Assembly (NCBI GenBank): GCA_007922195.1
Contig: ML682007.1
Span: 17,158,487-17,222,486, forward strand
Length of the DNA stretch: 64,000 nt
Source of the DNA: Podocnemis expansa
Lineage: Eukaryota; Chordata; Testudines; Podocnemididae
Reading direction: 5' to 3'
Shown: one piece after another, positions 25,256-38,329 of the stretch
How the letters are laid out: every line of letters starts with the position of its first letter
Position numbering within the stretch: position 1 is the first letter of the stretch
Translations under genes and position numbers: made by a program
The notes under the pieces: model-generated
Databases searched by the model: none
What the model was told of the DNA's origin: nothing
The model's input: only the letters and a program-made list of their open reading frames with translations

Positions 25256-26363
25256 ATGCCTCAACAACAGGGGAAAGAAAATCTATCTTTATCTTTGGGC
25301 ATTCATCACTGGACTGTCAGAGGGAGATTCCTGTTGTCTGGTCCTCATTCTTCCTCTACTTATGTTTGACCTGGAACTCCTGAGGCCAAAAAAGCTACAA
25401 AGTTCCTTTCTCAGGATGCTGGCACAACAGCAATGATCTGTGCAAGCTGAGGAAGATGAAGAGGAGCAATCAAACAAGGAGAATCTGTGTGTATCCAAGA
25501 TGAGCTCCCAGACCTAGACTCGCTTGGCCCTGAAGAGAACAACAATATGCACACACCTGTTGACAGATTAGCTAAAAACAAGGCTGGATACTAAGACTCT
25601 TCAATACACAGTTCTCAAGGGATTGGACTACTTTCCGTGGGCTTATTTGAAAGCCTCTCTGTTTCTGGCAGTGAGTATGTGTTAAAGACTGTTCAAGGGA
25701 TGATGAGGGACTATGCTGCCCAAACTCTTTACAAAGCAGGTGAGATGAATACCCAGACAACTGCTAGCATGGAGGGACCTGACAGGTTTGATAGTTAGCA
25801 ACCCGTAGGCATTCTATGTTCACAGATCCTTAGCATTTTTATATTCTACCATCATTTGGTATCCCTGTATGTTTGCTACTCCTGTATCCTCATGGAGGAG
25901 AGTTGTCATACAGATACAGCTTGCTGTCCTTAGTTCTTTGAACTCCTCCATTTCCAGAGGTATGTTGGAAAAGTGGATGAATTTACATGGTAGTCAAATA
26001 TTGCATATAATGATGAATGGTATGAGACAGCATCTCTCAATAACATCTGAAACAACAAGGAAATTGACAGGTGCTGGGATAGCATCAGTATTTTCCATTT
26101 CTTTACTATCTGAAGCCACTGAAGATATCAGACCTGAATTGCACTCTCATCCAAGTAATATTGAAGGAAACACCATGGACAGAAAAGATCCTCACAGGTC
26201 ATTCTGCAGGGTAAATTCACCTGGTAAAATAACTCCTGTTGTAGCTACCACAAAAGATGAAATTTCAACAATCCAGAGCTTAAATTTTGACTTGCCACCC
26301 TCAAAGGCAAGACAAATGGTTACTGACAATGCTAAGGCCCCTCCACAAAATATCACATTTTAA
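25256..26363 (+). pseudogene. Unidentified gene-like patch with broken frames
   Basis: Three adjacent plus-strand stretches read like protein, but in different frames or broken by stops. First, a frame from 25256 with stops near 25370 and 25450. Second, an acidic start (DELPDLDSLGPEENNN, from about 25499) that runs in the same frame through one stop near 25592 to a stop near 25795, including 'SEYVLKTVQGMMRDYAAQTL'. Third, a 164-codon ATG frame at 25869-26363 in another frame. Composition is mixed, with few low-complexity runs. I recognise no domain or family. It could be a decayed exon, a retrocopy or an old transposon protein. A 164-codon frame is also close to the longest expected by chance in this much AT-rich DNA, so coincidence remains quite possible. 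Confidence 0.25.
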
Positions 26364-28460
26364 TTAAAAGAGGATTCAACTCTAGGTCCAAACAACTTAG
26401 TTTAAAACTAAGTTCATGGGTATTTGGGGCTCTCAAAGCCCTTCCAGTACCTTACCCACCATTATGTGCTTCGATTGAGGCAGGTGCCAAAAACAACCAC
26501 AAACTGGTGGGATGTCATGGTGAGAATATGGACCTGTCTAATTCTGTTGTTATAACAACAAATTTAGTGCTTGTCAAATATGCAACATAAACATTGCAAG
26601 AGATGGAAGATAGATTCATACATGGAGCAGGTCTAATTTGTGTACCAGTTTTATAAGCTTCCTCTTATTGTACTTTTGAGGAATCAACCTTATTTTGAAG
26701 GATTCACTTGAAAGGATGGCTCAGATGCCACCTTTCATTTCATTCACCTTTCAGACTCTGTTGACCTCATGAAAAAGAGTGCCAGTTAACACCAATCATA
26801 TTGGTGATCTATCTAATGTCTTCATTCAATAACATCAATGTTTGACAAGGGTCCATTCTCAATTTTTCATCTTCCTAATACACCTTCCAGTGAACACTGA
26901 ATATTCAAAACGCACATTGCTTTGAAATGTAGATTGGATCTTGCTTTTCCCTTTCTTTGTCAGTTGTAACCACAGAACTCAAACAAAAATATGACAGATA
27001 AAACCCATTATCTAGTTTCTTGATAAAAAATATTCTGAACTAGTATGGCCTAGCACCCAATTTCTAAATTAACATGTAATATTTCAAACAATTTTCATGG
27101 TACAGAGACTCTCCTCTCTCTCAATGTAGAAAACCAAAAAAGCAGCAATGCTAAATGAAATGGTGCCTTCATGCAAAGCCTCCTATCTGAAAATCGTTTT
27201 AATTCAGGGCAGCTGTGGGTATAGTTTACGTAATAAAAAGCAGTTTTGTTAAAGTGTCTGTGGTTATAGCAAACCGGCGTAGAGATCTTGATCAAAGCTG
27301 CTTTGCAGCCAAAGTCATCAGCAATTTGACAGCATGTTTTGATGAAAAAGACTCTCTCTCTCAGCTGGGATGTCTCAGACCCACCCACAAGAGAACCGAA
27401 TCTGAACAGAAAACTGGGTGTAAAATCAAGACACCTTTTTCCCCCCACTCAGTATTAAATTCCTAAGAGCAGCGAGAGCTATGAGGTGTGTATAGTGTTG
27501 TGGGATTTATGAAACAAACTAGGGTTCTTTGGCTTATGCCCATGTTCTCCTGATGAGCTCACTAGACTTGGAGATAGACTCCTCTGGAGCTCTGCTCCAT
27601 TTGAGCTCCTAGGCATTGCAAGAATAGATCTTCAGTTAGAGTTCGATGAAAAATAATTACAGAACAAGATAGTCTATGAATTTCATTATATTTCTGGAGT
27701 AAGTTATTCACGGAATCAATTTTTCATCACTGGTCCAGTTTATAGTTAGGTAAATAATTTAAGAACAGATGTGCCACATGATTTATTTGATCAATTTTAC
27801 AAAAATAAAGAGTTCAGTTATCTTCCCCTATTTTTCCTGAGCTTTAGTCTCAATCCTGTAGAGTTTAGGAACATTGTAAAAAAGAAGCTGCATCAACACA
27901 GCTCTGCAGAGTTCAGTAAAGCAGGGTTGCATTTGGAACAGAGGATAGGAAGATGTGGAAAGAGATTATTCTAAAGTGGACCATGATGCATTTCACCAAA
28001 GGATCCAAAACACAAACACATCACATCTCAATAGGAGAAGGAGTTTGTTTGTGCTGCGCCTATGTCATACACAAGACTATTATAATTATAGTCAGAAAAA
28101 GTAGCCACAAGCCTTATTTTTTAAACCAAAACTCAGTAAAATGATATCTCTTTACTTTTAGAAGTCAGTGTGCTCTGATGTGTGAGAGATCCTTGCAAAA
28201 CTAATGTCCATCTCAAACCATAATTAAAAGCAGGAGTGAGGAACATGCTGAGATATGAAAAGTGGACCTCACAAATTGCAAAACTGGACTTTAAAGGCTC
28301 ATGGGACTTTTAAATATCAGCCATCTAATCACAGTTAGCCTTCAAGGATGATTTAAAAGAAAAAGAAAAGAAAAACACATAAGTGCCATACAGAACATAA
28401 AGTGGAATGAACATACATTTTACCAGCGAAAGATTGACTTATCAAACAGTTCACACACTT
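26364..28460. other. Non-coding stretch, nothing specific recognised
   Basis: AT-rich sequence with short opposing frames near 27100-27470 that overlap each other on both strands and show no domain. A short CT run lies at about 27350. No named repeat is seen. Confidence 0.45.
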
Positions 28461-28471
28461 CATGGATAGCT

Positions 28472-28960
28472 TTGCATTTACGGACAGTAGCTTTAATCAA
28501 CATCCAGAGGAGGGCAACAAAAATGATCAAGGTGCTGGAGCACAAGACCTATGAAGAAAAACTGAAGGAACTAGGCTTATTTAGCCTGCAGAAGAGAAGA
28601 CTGAGGGGGGATTTGATAGCAACCTTCAACCACTTGAAGGGATGCTCCAAGGAGAACGGAGCTCAGCTGTTCTCAGTAGTAATCGAGGACAGAATGAGGA
28701 GCAATGGTTTCAAGTTGCAGCTGGGGAGGTCAAGGCTAGATATTAGGAAAAACTTTCTTACTAGGAAGGTGGTAAAGCATCGGAATGGGCTACCTAGGGA
28801 GGTGGTGGAATCTCCGTTTTTGGAGATGTTTAAAGCTCGGCTGGATAAAACTCTGGCTGGGATAATTTAGTGAGAGTGGTCCTGCTGTTTTTGGCAGGGG
28901 GTTGGACTAGATGACTTCATGAGGTCCCTTCCAACCCTATGGTTCTATGATTCTATCAAA
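28472..28960 (+). mobile_element. CR1 LINE 3' end with ORF2 C-terminus
   Basis: A frame at 28472-28870 encodes the C-terminal part of CR1 ORF2 almost uninterrupted. It shows '[20 protein letters not shown]', '[20 protein letters not shown]', '[19 protein letters not shown]' and '[20 protein letters not shown]'. It is followed by the 3' UTR ('gggataatttagtgagagtg', 'gcagggggttggactagatg', 'aggtcccttccaaccctatg') and the terminal 'gttctatgattctat'. The initiating Met of the frame is fortuitous: the true ORF2 is about a thousand residues and starts far upstream of this 5' truncation. The open frame suggests this is one of the younger CR1 copies in the window. Confidence 0.93.
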
Positions 28961-30760
28961 TGCTTTCACTAGGGTTCATGCTGAATCTGACTTGAAAAGA
29001 CAGGAGACGCTAAAGCAAGGACACTCAATATTTGTGATCCACAGAACCACACTAGCAATGGGCTAGGACCACAAGGGGTCCACCTTAACATATAAGATAT
29101 TTTATAACAGAAGTAAATTCACACAACCACACTGTAATATATGATCGCATTTGTATCACCCTTCATAGAGACCATCTAGATGCTTGTAGCACCACAATTT
29201 CATGCCCCCTCCTTTCCACAGTAGTGTTAGCTAATATGTAAACTAGAGGAATGTAGAGACAAGTGAACTAATAAGAAATGAGCTAGTTCCCCCCCCCCAA
29301 CTCTTTACAAGGTCATTGTAGATGCACAGCAGCTGGGCAGTGGAGGAAGCTTGCATTGCCACTGCTTATGTTATTGATAGAAGAAAGAGTCTACCAAACT
29401 GTCAAGAAAACACATACATTTGTTGTTGGATGAGCTGACCAGCATTAAACAGCTTCAACAGCACTCTTCAGTTATAGTAGATGTGCATCCACTGGCCTTA
29501 TTTTAGAAGATTTGGGGGCTTCATTTCTGTGAAGGCCCCTTGACTTTGGAATTCCCTCACCCCTGGCCTTTTGTGTCTGAGATGCTTCAGGGCTTGTTGC
29601 AAAGCCTAGCACTTTGAACTGGCATTTGAGAAGGTTCAGGTGTGTAGGTGAAATATTTATTGGGGGCACTGAGGGGATGGATGGGGTTTTTGTTACAGTC
29701 TCCATGGAACGGTTAGATTTTGGGGGATTCACTGGCATCCTGTATCTTATTGATATAGGCCAAGTGCTACATCTGAGCTGGGATAGCCTTCTAGCTCCAC
29801 TTATGTCAACAGAAGTATTTACAGAAACTGTCAGGGAAAAATTGGAGAGTTTGGCAGCAGCATAGAGGATATCTAGAGTTTTAGAGAGGTGCTTTTTCAG
29901 CTTAGGCTATTTGTTTTAGGAAAGGGGCATCTGTAGCTTTTTCCACACTTTTCTGGGAAGGAGTAGAAGACAATTTAAATTTGCAAAAGCAAAGTCTAAT
30001 TCCTTATTCCCTATCTCCAGAAGCCTCCCCACCTGGCCATAATAGTGTCTGCCCAGAGTCCCCTGTAGTTCCCCATTAATAAAAAACTTTTCACCTATTG
30101 ACTACAGTGAACATGAAAAATTGTTTCAAGATTGTTATTTAACACTAAACATAGAAGCAGCAGTGACAGTCAAAGGAAAAGCACTGGTTTGCCTACGCAT
30201 TCACTAGTGCACTTAAAGATTAAGGATCAATCAAAATCCAAATATCTCATGCCCCACCCCGAAACAAGCATCCCTAAACATCCCACTGCCATAATCTCTT
30301 TTTCATCAGATTTCTTTCAAACCCCTTTTTCTTTTACAAGTCTCGTGAGGAAGTTTATATGAACATGGATGAAAGTTTTCAAACTACATTCTCCTGGTCT
30401 TTGATTCTCCAGTGCATCTAGTCATTTGTGCACCAACTTTTTAGACAAAAAGCTCTATAGGACAGAACATCTCTAATTTTTTTTGTCATACAGCACCCAG
30501 CTTATTAGCAGTACTTAACAAGCAATAAGACCCACCTATTAGAAGTGATCTGACAGATTATGGAATGTTTTCCCCATGAGAACAGCTGGAAGCCCCTAAA
30601 TGGGGACATTGAAATCTGAGATTCAAAAAAGTTTATGGTAATAGTGTGTGTTGCACTAAGCCCCCAGAAGAGGAAGGAGAAGAAGAATATGCATAATATG
30701 TGACACTGAGAAGGAGCTAAACCTCTATAGTTGTATAACAACAAGTTTGCTAGACTTTAT
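28961..30760. other. Non-coding stretch, possible very old LINE piece near 29.5 kb
   Basis: No gene is seen. The piece 'ttggaattccctcacccctg' followed by 'gatgcttcagggcttgttgc' (29547-29605) is vaguely like the end of an L2-type ORF2 (a W-N-S-L word), but it is too diverged to call. A run of ten cytosines lies at 29289-29298. Confidence 0.35.
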
Positions 30761-30764
30761 AGGT

Positions 30765-30870
30765 TGCAGAATCCTAGAAATTTAGGAGTGAGGAACCCTT
30801 ACTAAGCCTCCTCTAGCTTAGTCCTTTCCCTTGAACCAGCAAGGCATCTTGCAAAGCTATCTTGCCTTAA
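30765..30870 (-). mobile_element. Possible CR1 3' end, strongly diverged
   Basis: 'gcagaatcctagaaatttag', then 'gagtgaggaaccctt' and 'cctcctctagcttagtcctt' resemble the reversed CR1 tail (agaatcatagaa...). Similarity fades quickly after about 100 bases. Confidence 0.4.
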
Positions 30871-31206
30871 CTATATAGCAGTAAGTTGATACTAAACTCA
30901 AAATGACTACCTGTGCTTTAAACCCAAAACATAAAACAACAGCCCTTCGCTAGTGTAACCAAAAATATGCCATTGGAAATAGATAGGCACCATGCTAAAC
31001 TTCTGTGGTTAAGATAAAGAAACCCATCTATCCTACTTTCACTCAGATTTAACTCCTAAGGGTAAAACCCAGCCCCTTTCTATATAGCTTCCTGGATCTT
31101 AATTGGCTTGATTGCCTTCTGCCCTTCTAGCTAGCAGTTCTCATTGGTACTGCCAGCAGCTGATCCTGGCTGGTCTCTTTAGACAGCTCTAAGTCATCTG
31201 AACTCA

Positions 31207-31290
31207 GGTCCTGATCCACAACATTACTTAGGATCCTAAATTTCAGTGGAAGTTAGGAGCCTAAATAACTTTACGGATCTAGGCCTCACG
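31207..31290. repeat. Old palindromic amniote repeat
   Basis: 'ggtcctgatccacaacatta', 'cttaggatcctaaatttcag', 'tggaagttaggagcctaaat', 'ctttacggatctaggcct' is a short palindromic repeat common in reptiles and birds. The left half (cttagg..cctaa) pairs with the right half (ttagg..cctaaa). No family name assigned. Confidence 0.65.
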
Positions 31291-34200
31291 ATTTTCCTTC
31301 CAAATGATATAATCTTTGAGTGGGTTGCACCAAGGTTGAAGGCCTCTTGCAAGAGTCATCACCCACCTGGTACATAATACCCTCACAGTCCTCTGTCATT
31401 ATTGCTGACATGCTGCAGGTGAGATCACAATGCAGGTGTTGCTATCTCCACCGGTGAAACTGCAAAGCCAAACCTCTGCTGCCATTCAGGCCTTGAAATG
31501 CCTCCAGAGGAACACCTGTAAGGAAGTCACTTGACAGATACATGTATTAGGGATAAAAACACAAGGTTAGCTGCTAGAACTGGAGGATTTCTTGCCTCCT
31601 GGAGTGTATTTTCCAGAAAGAAATGGATACTGCTATAGAATCTGTAGCACAAATATCACAGTCAGCTGGAACCAATCAAACACATTCCTCTACAAGAACA
31701 GGGAGTGTGGAACCTATATCTGCTGTTACTCAATCTGCCTCTTCTAACTGCTTGGCCACACTCCCTTTCCAGTGTCAGGTATAAACAGCTGGAGTCATGA
31801 CTCCCAGAGTCACACCATGATTAAAAGGGGTGTGGAATATAAGACAAGAGAAAAGCAAGGAGTAAGTTAATTAAAAAAGGGGGGAGGGGGCATGCTGTAC
31901 AACTAGCTTGTGGCTTTAGCTTCCTGACTGTCTCTGAAATTAATGTATTTCTATAGCTTTCAAACTAGTCTTTCAGAATTCAGGAAGAAAGACATCCTGG
32001 TACCTGAGTTAGTGTTTTTGTTTCCTGGGATTTCTGTTCTGTACTTACCTCTTTCTTAGAGTTAGGCTTTCAGGTAGGTTCTCTTCCTTCTCCTCTTGGA
32101 TTTTTTTTAAGGGAGTCAGAAGGAGAAGCAGTCACTAATCCAGTAGCACAAAGCTATTACAGCTACTGAGTGCAAGGAATTCAGTCTCTTGAGTGAAAGG
32201 CTCTGAAAGATGAAGTCAGAAGAGGAATGAGAGTTTTGGAGAATGAAAGAAGTCTGTGTGCTCTAAGGAGGCAAGATAATCTCAGGTCTGCCTTTTTCTA
32301 GAGGAGAAGGAGGAGGAATGCAATGGCTGAAACACTATATCTCCAGAAACAACAGATGAGGACAGTACAGAAACTAGAACCAGGAAACTTAAGGATGGCT
32401 CTGGCCCTAGAGAGGCAGTCGTCTTGTTCCCAATGGTACACAGATGAAAGCTGCCTCTGAGTCTGGGATTTTTCTCCTGTTAACCCCTCAAGAACCTCTG
32501 TCCCTTTCTCCAGACTCTACCCCAATCTGCAGCCCCCTCCTTATGCTCTCACATTGAAGAGAGGAACTCAGGGGTCACTTAGTGAAGGGTTTTCTCCCAA
32601 TCCATCCTCTAATGGGAGGGAGATGAACCTGTGGCTCTCCATTCCCTCCCCAGTCATTGCCTAAATCTCACTCCATAGGCAATGCCACCATTCAGCTCCC
32701 TAACCCTAACTCCAGCACAACATTTGATGAACCTGAGGACTTTTTTTTTTTTTTTAAAAACATAGTAAATTCCTTTCAAAGTCTTCCCCTCATTGACAAG
32801 GCCTTAGGAAGAATAACCGACTAGAGCTGAAAGACAAGTGGTGATGATGTTACTATGAGGTATTTATCATTTATATTAATGTAGAACCTGAAAATCCTAA
32901 TGAGAAGAGGACTCATCTAGCCCCATGTTCCAAGCAGCTTACACCACCAGTAAAGGAAAATAAACAGAACAGTGGCCAAGACAAGCAGGAAGCTCTTGCT
33001 AACAGATCCAATAGCTGAATTCTAGCCTCATAAGATCAGATATTTCTACCGAGTAGCCCTTGACTCTGAAATTCAATTCCCCTGTTGGTCCAGTGTTTTT
33101 GACCTACAGAGCAATATTTCAGCCTCACAACTCACCTAACCTTTTCTGGAGTAAGCTGTTTGAGAGCCTGGGCATTTAGTGGCTGCTTGAGTTAACTTCT
33201 GTGGTTCTACTTTACAAAACAGAGCCCAGGCAGTGTGACCATTTGTGTACTCAACCAGTCTAAACCTAATCCCTTAAAACAGCCATTGGAGCACTTTCCC
33301 ATAAGATGTCTTCCCCTGTGGTCTGGCCAAATTCCTAAGTACCCACATTCACCAGCCTGTCAAATCCACTCTGCAGTTTCAGTGGGATACCCCAATTCAT
33401 TTTCTGCCTGGACAATGGGAGGCACAAGCTAGTGGGGAAAAGTTGGGCAGTTGGAATGGGGACTGTAGGGGCCTTTGGGAGGTGGGTTTTGGCTTCAGGC
33501 GTTCAAAAAAGGAGTTGCTTGGTACTAGGTTGGACTGTCTTTCCCTTTCCCTTCTGGCTGGGGACTCAAAATCTGAGAGGAGGAAGGCAGAATTTAACCC
33601 ACCCTTCCTGGAAGTCTTCCACACCTGACAGTATTATATCCTCATGGCCCCTGTCCTTGCGTCAGAGATTTAGCCTGCTGTGCTACAGAAGAAACCTGAG
33701 TTGTGCACACAGTGAGACCTCCAACACAAAATTCAGTTGTTTTTGCTCTCGTGTGTGGACTGAGGCACTGAGCATGCTCCGAACAATTGGTCAGTTCTTT
33801 CAAGTACAGACTGTGCAGCCCTGAATTCAAACACAAATTTGCAGAGAGTCCTTTTTAGTGTGTACCTGTCCCATGCTGAGTCTCCTGCTGTCTGTGGGTC
33901 ATTTGAGATTTCTGTGCTGGGGAAATGTCCTCGCATACCCTTTAAAGCAGTTCTATTCAAATGTTACAGAAGATAATTCTCCTCTAAAAAAGAAAACTTA
34001 ATTCTCACTCCCAATTGTATTAGCAGGCAACAACCTGACAGTAAAGTTCACTGTGCCTGTAAATTATTGAAACATTATTCTTCCTTAAATACATGTAACA
34101 TGTTTTCATTACACTATCTTAAATATTTATAGGCATAAACGTCAAGTGTCTTAGTGCTGCAGGCAACGTCTTAGAGTTTCATGGTAAGTTATTTTACTCC

Positions 34201-34980
34201 CCAGAATTAATATTGGACTCTGGCATACATTTGTGCAATACTTCTATTTGCCTTTACCTGACCATTAATTTTTTAACATTAGAGCACAACTGACAAAATG
34301 AAGATCAGGGCACTAGCTCTCTCCACAAGTGATTCTCTACTTCAGGTTTCTCAGGAATGTGACCAAAGAGGGTAGAAGAGAGTGATGTTGTTTTGTAGCA
34401 TTTATTCCAGATTCTGTTACCAGAACTAACTGTCTTTCCAGTGCAAACTGTCTCTTCTAGATCACCCTTTCTCTATAACAGTGACCATGTTCCAAATGTC
34501 TTGCAGCAATTTGCTACTCAGTAATTGCTGTTATTAAGCACAGACTGGAAGGAACAACTTTTCAGATATCAAGAACAGGACATTAAATTTACCTTTTTTC
34601 CTGGCTTGTTGCCCAACTTGTAAACCCTATCCCACTGCTGATTTTGCTGTGGATCTTGTAAAACTGTAGGTAAGTAGCATCTCAGAATAATAGTTCTACT
34701 AGATAAGTGGTGACTCCCTTCCCATTATTCAAGCCTCAGTTTTGATAATAGCAGGTAAGGAAAACAACGCATTACGAAAACTGTAATGTGAGAGATGGAG
34801 ATATACATGCCTCATGGCTTGATCTAACTAGTTGGTTCAGACCTACACCTTTTAAAGAAACAAATTTCATTCCATTTTTAATTTTAATGAATGTTTGTAG
34901 AAGTCAGAGACAATGCTTATTCTTTTTACTCTATATCGTTGGTCATGAAATAAGTCATTGGCTTTTTACTAATGGAGGAT
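31291..34980. other. Non-coding stretch, slightly richer in GC near 33.2-33.9 kb
   Basis: The block at 33230-33960 has several overlapping open frames on both strands (up to 130 codons). They overlap one another, lack domains and reflect fewer AT-rich stop codons. A run of 15 thymines lies at 32741-32755. No named repeat is seen. Confidence 0.45.
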
Positions 34981-34984
34981 AGGT

Positions 34985-35205
34985 CATCAAAGTCTACTAG
35001 CCAGTATAGTCAGAGATGCAACTCCATGCCTAGGGTACTCCTAAACCTCTGACTGCCAAAAACCAGGAAGGGAAAATGGGGATAGATCACTTCAACTGCC
35101 CTATTCTGTATCCCTCTGGTGCAGGACACCGTCATAGACCAGATGCTAGCCTAGATAGACCATTGGCCTGACCCATTAGAGCAGTTTTTATATACTTTTA
35201 AAACA
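34985..35205 (+). mobile_element. CR1/L3-like LINE 3' end
   Basis: The order 'gccagtatagtcagagatgc', 'cctctgactgccaaaaacca', 'ggaagggaaaatggggatag', 'atcacttcaactgccctatt', 'ctgtatccctctggtgcagg' and the closing 'gatagaccattggcctgacc'/'gagcagtttttata' matches the 3' UTR of a CR1-related family frequent in turtles and crocodilians. It has no coding part. Confidence 0.78.
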
Positions 35206-35604
35206 ACGCCAATGAAAATGATTCTGAAGCAAGACTCATTGGTACTGCTCAGATTCTATTACCAGGAACTGATGGAACTTTCTTCTTTGATTGTGACCTT
35301 TCTCCCCTCCTCGCCATGGAAGGTAATGGAATTCTATCAAAAACTCTTTAAGATGTCCACAAAATCACTTATTCAATAATGTTTCCCCCAAATAATAGTG
35401 TATCCAGTTTTAACAGAACAACACAAGGTGCCTGTCTTCCATAATTTAAAGATGTAGCTGAAGAGTGACTAGTGATTCTGGGTTCTGATTACCCTCCCAC
35501 CTCTTCCAGACAACAAAGCAGTAAGTTCTTCAGAGGACGGGCATTCACGTGTTCTAGTTTTCAACAGCAAATTGCCCTTTTACAACAATGAGAGAATTAC
35601 ACTG

Positions 35605-35910
35605 AAGACAAAATTTTCAAAAGCATGTAAATGACATCATCTAAAATCCTAAGTCCCATTTTCAAAAATGAATTAGGACCAAAGTTTCAAAGGTGCTTGT
35701 AGGCACACAGTGGGATCTTCAAAAGCTCCATATAGAGATACTCAGGCTATTCTGAAAATTCCAGTAAGCACCTATCTTCACATATGCCTTTAAAATCTGG
35801 CCTTCAACACTGAGTAACATTCTGGCCCCACTGAATTCAACTGGAGTTTTGCCATGGACTTCAATGGGTTCAGAATTTCATATTAGGTGCCCAAGTCTCA
35901 TTGAAGTTCA
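35605..35910. repeat. Old amniote repeat with hairpin-forming halves
   Basis: 'cccattttcaaaaatgaatt', 'tttcaaaggtgcttgtaggc' and 'ctggccccactgaattcaac', 'tggacttcaatgggttcag' are typical words of an old palindromic reptile/bird repeat. 'ccactgaattcaactgg' pairs with 'ccatggacttcaatggg' across 7 bases. No family name assigned. Confidence 0.55.
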
Positions 35911-36744
35911 TAGATGATGTAATCTCCTAAATGCTAAGGCTCTTCTCTTCTGTGTAACTTACTGACCCACATCACTTCTCCCCATTTCATTAGTCTAGTC
36001 TTTGCTGTATTTCAATCTCCCATGGCACTGCATACTCAATTTACTTAACTGCAGGTGCAGCCTGAGACTTACAGCACTGCTGTGAAATGATGCTTCCATT
36101 GCAATATAGTCTGCCATATTTTATCAGCTATAAACCTATAATCTCCTAGTTCTGCAACAAGCATGTATCCCAATGCCTGGGAGGAGAAGTGACAAAGATA
36201 CCAGTTCCATTTAAATAGTAAACAAGCACCAAGACTCTTCCAAAAGTTTTACAAACTAGTTATATGCAATATGGGGTGAGGTAAAAGAAACATCTTCATT
36301 TATTAGGGGAATTAACTTGACTAGAGTATTTAACCTATTGATGACTGTTTCACACTACCTCCTAAATTAAGAGAAACGCTCGCCTTTTGAAGTATTTTCT
36401 GTAGTGTAACCCAGTTACGCATTTTCTCTGTATATGTGTTAGTATCTTGTTATGTGGCACCATCAGCAAGAACGTATGGACAATTCATAAGCCCTAGCAA
36501 CCAGTGTAACCTTACTCCTTCCCACCCCCCTAAAAATCCCACTATGGTAGGCCACTAGAATAAGCTCTTTAGGAGGAGCAAATATTCAAGGACTGGTTCA
36601 GTGGTTTTAAAGTTATTAACATTTGAAGTCATCAGGTTGGACTTTTTAAAAAAATCTTTTAAAAGAAAGAAATTAGGGATGATCTCAAAAGATGAGCAGT
36701 TTTAAGCATGGTTTTGTTTCAAATTGTATATCAACTAATTCCTG

Positions 36745-36890
36745 ACAATTAGCCCTGTTAGTCTGGTTCAGCAAAACAAAAGTCCTGTGGTACTTTGAAA
36801 GACTAACAATTCTTTCATGGAAGCTCATGCAATAAATAAAATTTTTGGTCTTTTAAAGTGCCACAGGACTGTTTGTTTGTTTGTATCCAC
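36745..36890. repeat. Fold-back tRNA-type reptile SINE
   Basis: A forward head ('ctgttagtctggttcagcaa') leads to arm 36775-36811 (aacaaaagtcctgtggtact...gactaacaa). A 26-base stretch holding 'catggaagctcatgcaata' follows, then the arm returns in reverse at 36838-36881 (ttggtcttttaaagtgccac...gtttgtttg). Arms of about 35 nt match with few differences. The same family is present unfolded at 43955 and 59925. Confidence 0.82.
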
Positions 36891-37958
36891 TAAAACTCAG
36901 AACTCACCCAAACTCTGGATCATTCAACTTAAAAATGTTCATTAGCTCCCACCTGCCTCAACTTCACTTGTTTTGTAGCACTAACTTAAAAATCAAGTCT
37001 GAAGGCTGTTTGTACCATTTGTTACTATAACTTTTGGTAAGTCAAACTATATAAGAAATTCTGTTTTTATTCTTCTGCTTTTTATACTAGTTGACAGCAA
37101 CATACCGTAAAAAGGGGTCCTAGTTTAAGGCATTGTTGCTTTAGAGGAGGATCTGCTAATATGTAGTCAATCAAAGCATCTAGAGGCTGGAACATCTGCC
37201 TTTTTGTACACTTTACACTGAAATAAATAAAGTGTCTACAGAGCCATAGAGGTGTCCCAGAAAATTTGTAAAAATGTGCTATTCCAAAACAAATTTTACT
37301 CAGTTACTGCATTTTTTCATATTTCTCATTCCTGTTCATTCTTGTGATTCTTCACATGCTGGCTATTAACTACTGTTCTTACAACTACCAGTAGAAGGAG
37401 GCCGGAAACAGCCCAAATCAGAATTTGTGCTAGCTTTGTACGCTAGTCTGAATGTTATGACTGGTGTTATCTTGAGAACCAATCTCCCATCAGAATGCAG
37501 AGCACAATAGGTACCTGCTCCATGATTGGTGCTTTTAGTCACTATGACAATGCAACTAACAATACCTGGCTCAACCTCTTTTCCAGTTAGAGACATTTGC
37601 CCAATAATTCTTGTGTAAAAGCATATCAGTTCCTGGCATTTAAGTCCTCATTCTTTTCTGTGATATTACTACTGGCCACTATGGCAGTCATTAAGGTGTT
37701 CTAACCATAAAGTGAACAATAATGAGCAGCAGACCGCAGTGCCTAGCACTGGTATCAAATCCTTGTCACACCCACCTAACACTGTCAGAATATCTCATTT
37801 CAGAAGAGTGAGGTGACCAGACAAACCTCAGGGTAGTCTGTTTTGACACCAGTCAAGGGAGTTAAAATCTTTTTGCTGCTAAGCCAATCTCTTGTCCCAT
37901 AACCAGCAGAGAAAATAAACAACACACAGTTTCAGCAGGAATAAACTTTTATGGATGT

Positions 37959-37971
37959 CCCCCCCCCCCCC
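37959..37971. repeat. C13 homopolymer
   Basis: Thirteen cytosines followed by a short CA run. Confidence 0.9.
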
Positions 37972-38329
37972 ACACAACTTTTTGTTTGGTTAAGTGACTA
38001 GAGCTACTGCTTAAATGCTGCTTCCACCTCATTTAGATCTGTAACACCTGGTCTTGCATAAAGAGTGGGGGATATCTTTCTAGTGAGTTTGCTTCCTGGA
38101 AACTAAAGGATTTGTTTAGAGGAAAGAGGGCCTTGTTATAAAACATCCAGTGCTGCATGCAGAGCTGTGGATGGATGTCATGCCCATGAAAGTGAGAGAG
38201 AGAGATGTCATCAATTAGAGCCAGCACAGTGAGGACAGATGTTCTGCCAGTGCATTTTAATATACTTCAGCCCTGGCCTCCTTCAACATCTCTTGATCAC
38301 ATTTTTAACAGATGGTACTAATCATGCCT

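Noticed and set aside
28472..28870. 132-codon frame as a host gene
   Set aside because: Its translation is the CR1 ORF2 C-terminus and it is followed by the CR1 3' UTR and tail.
33432..33824. 130-codon plus-strand frame with overlapping frames on both strands
   Set aside because: No domain, no start context, mutual overlap with other frames; explained by locally higher GC.
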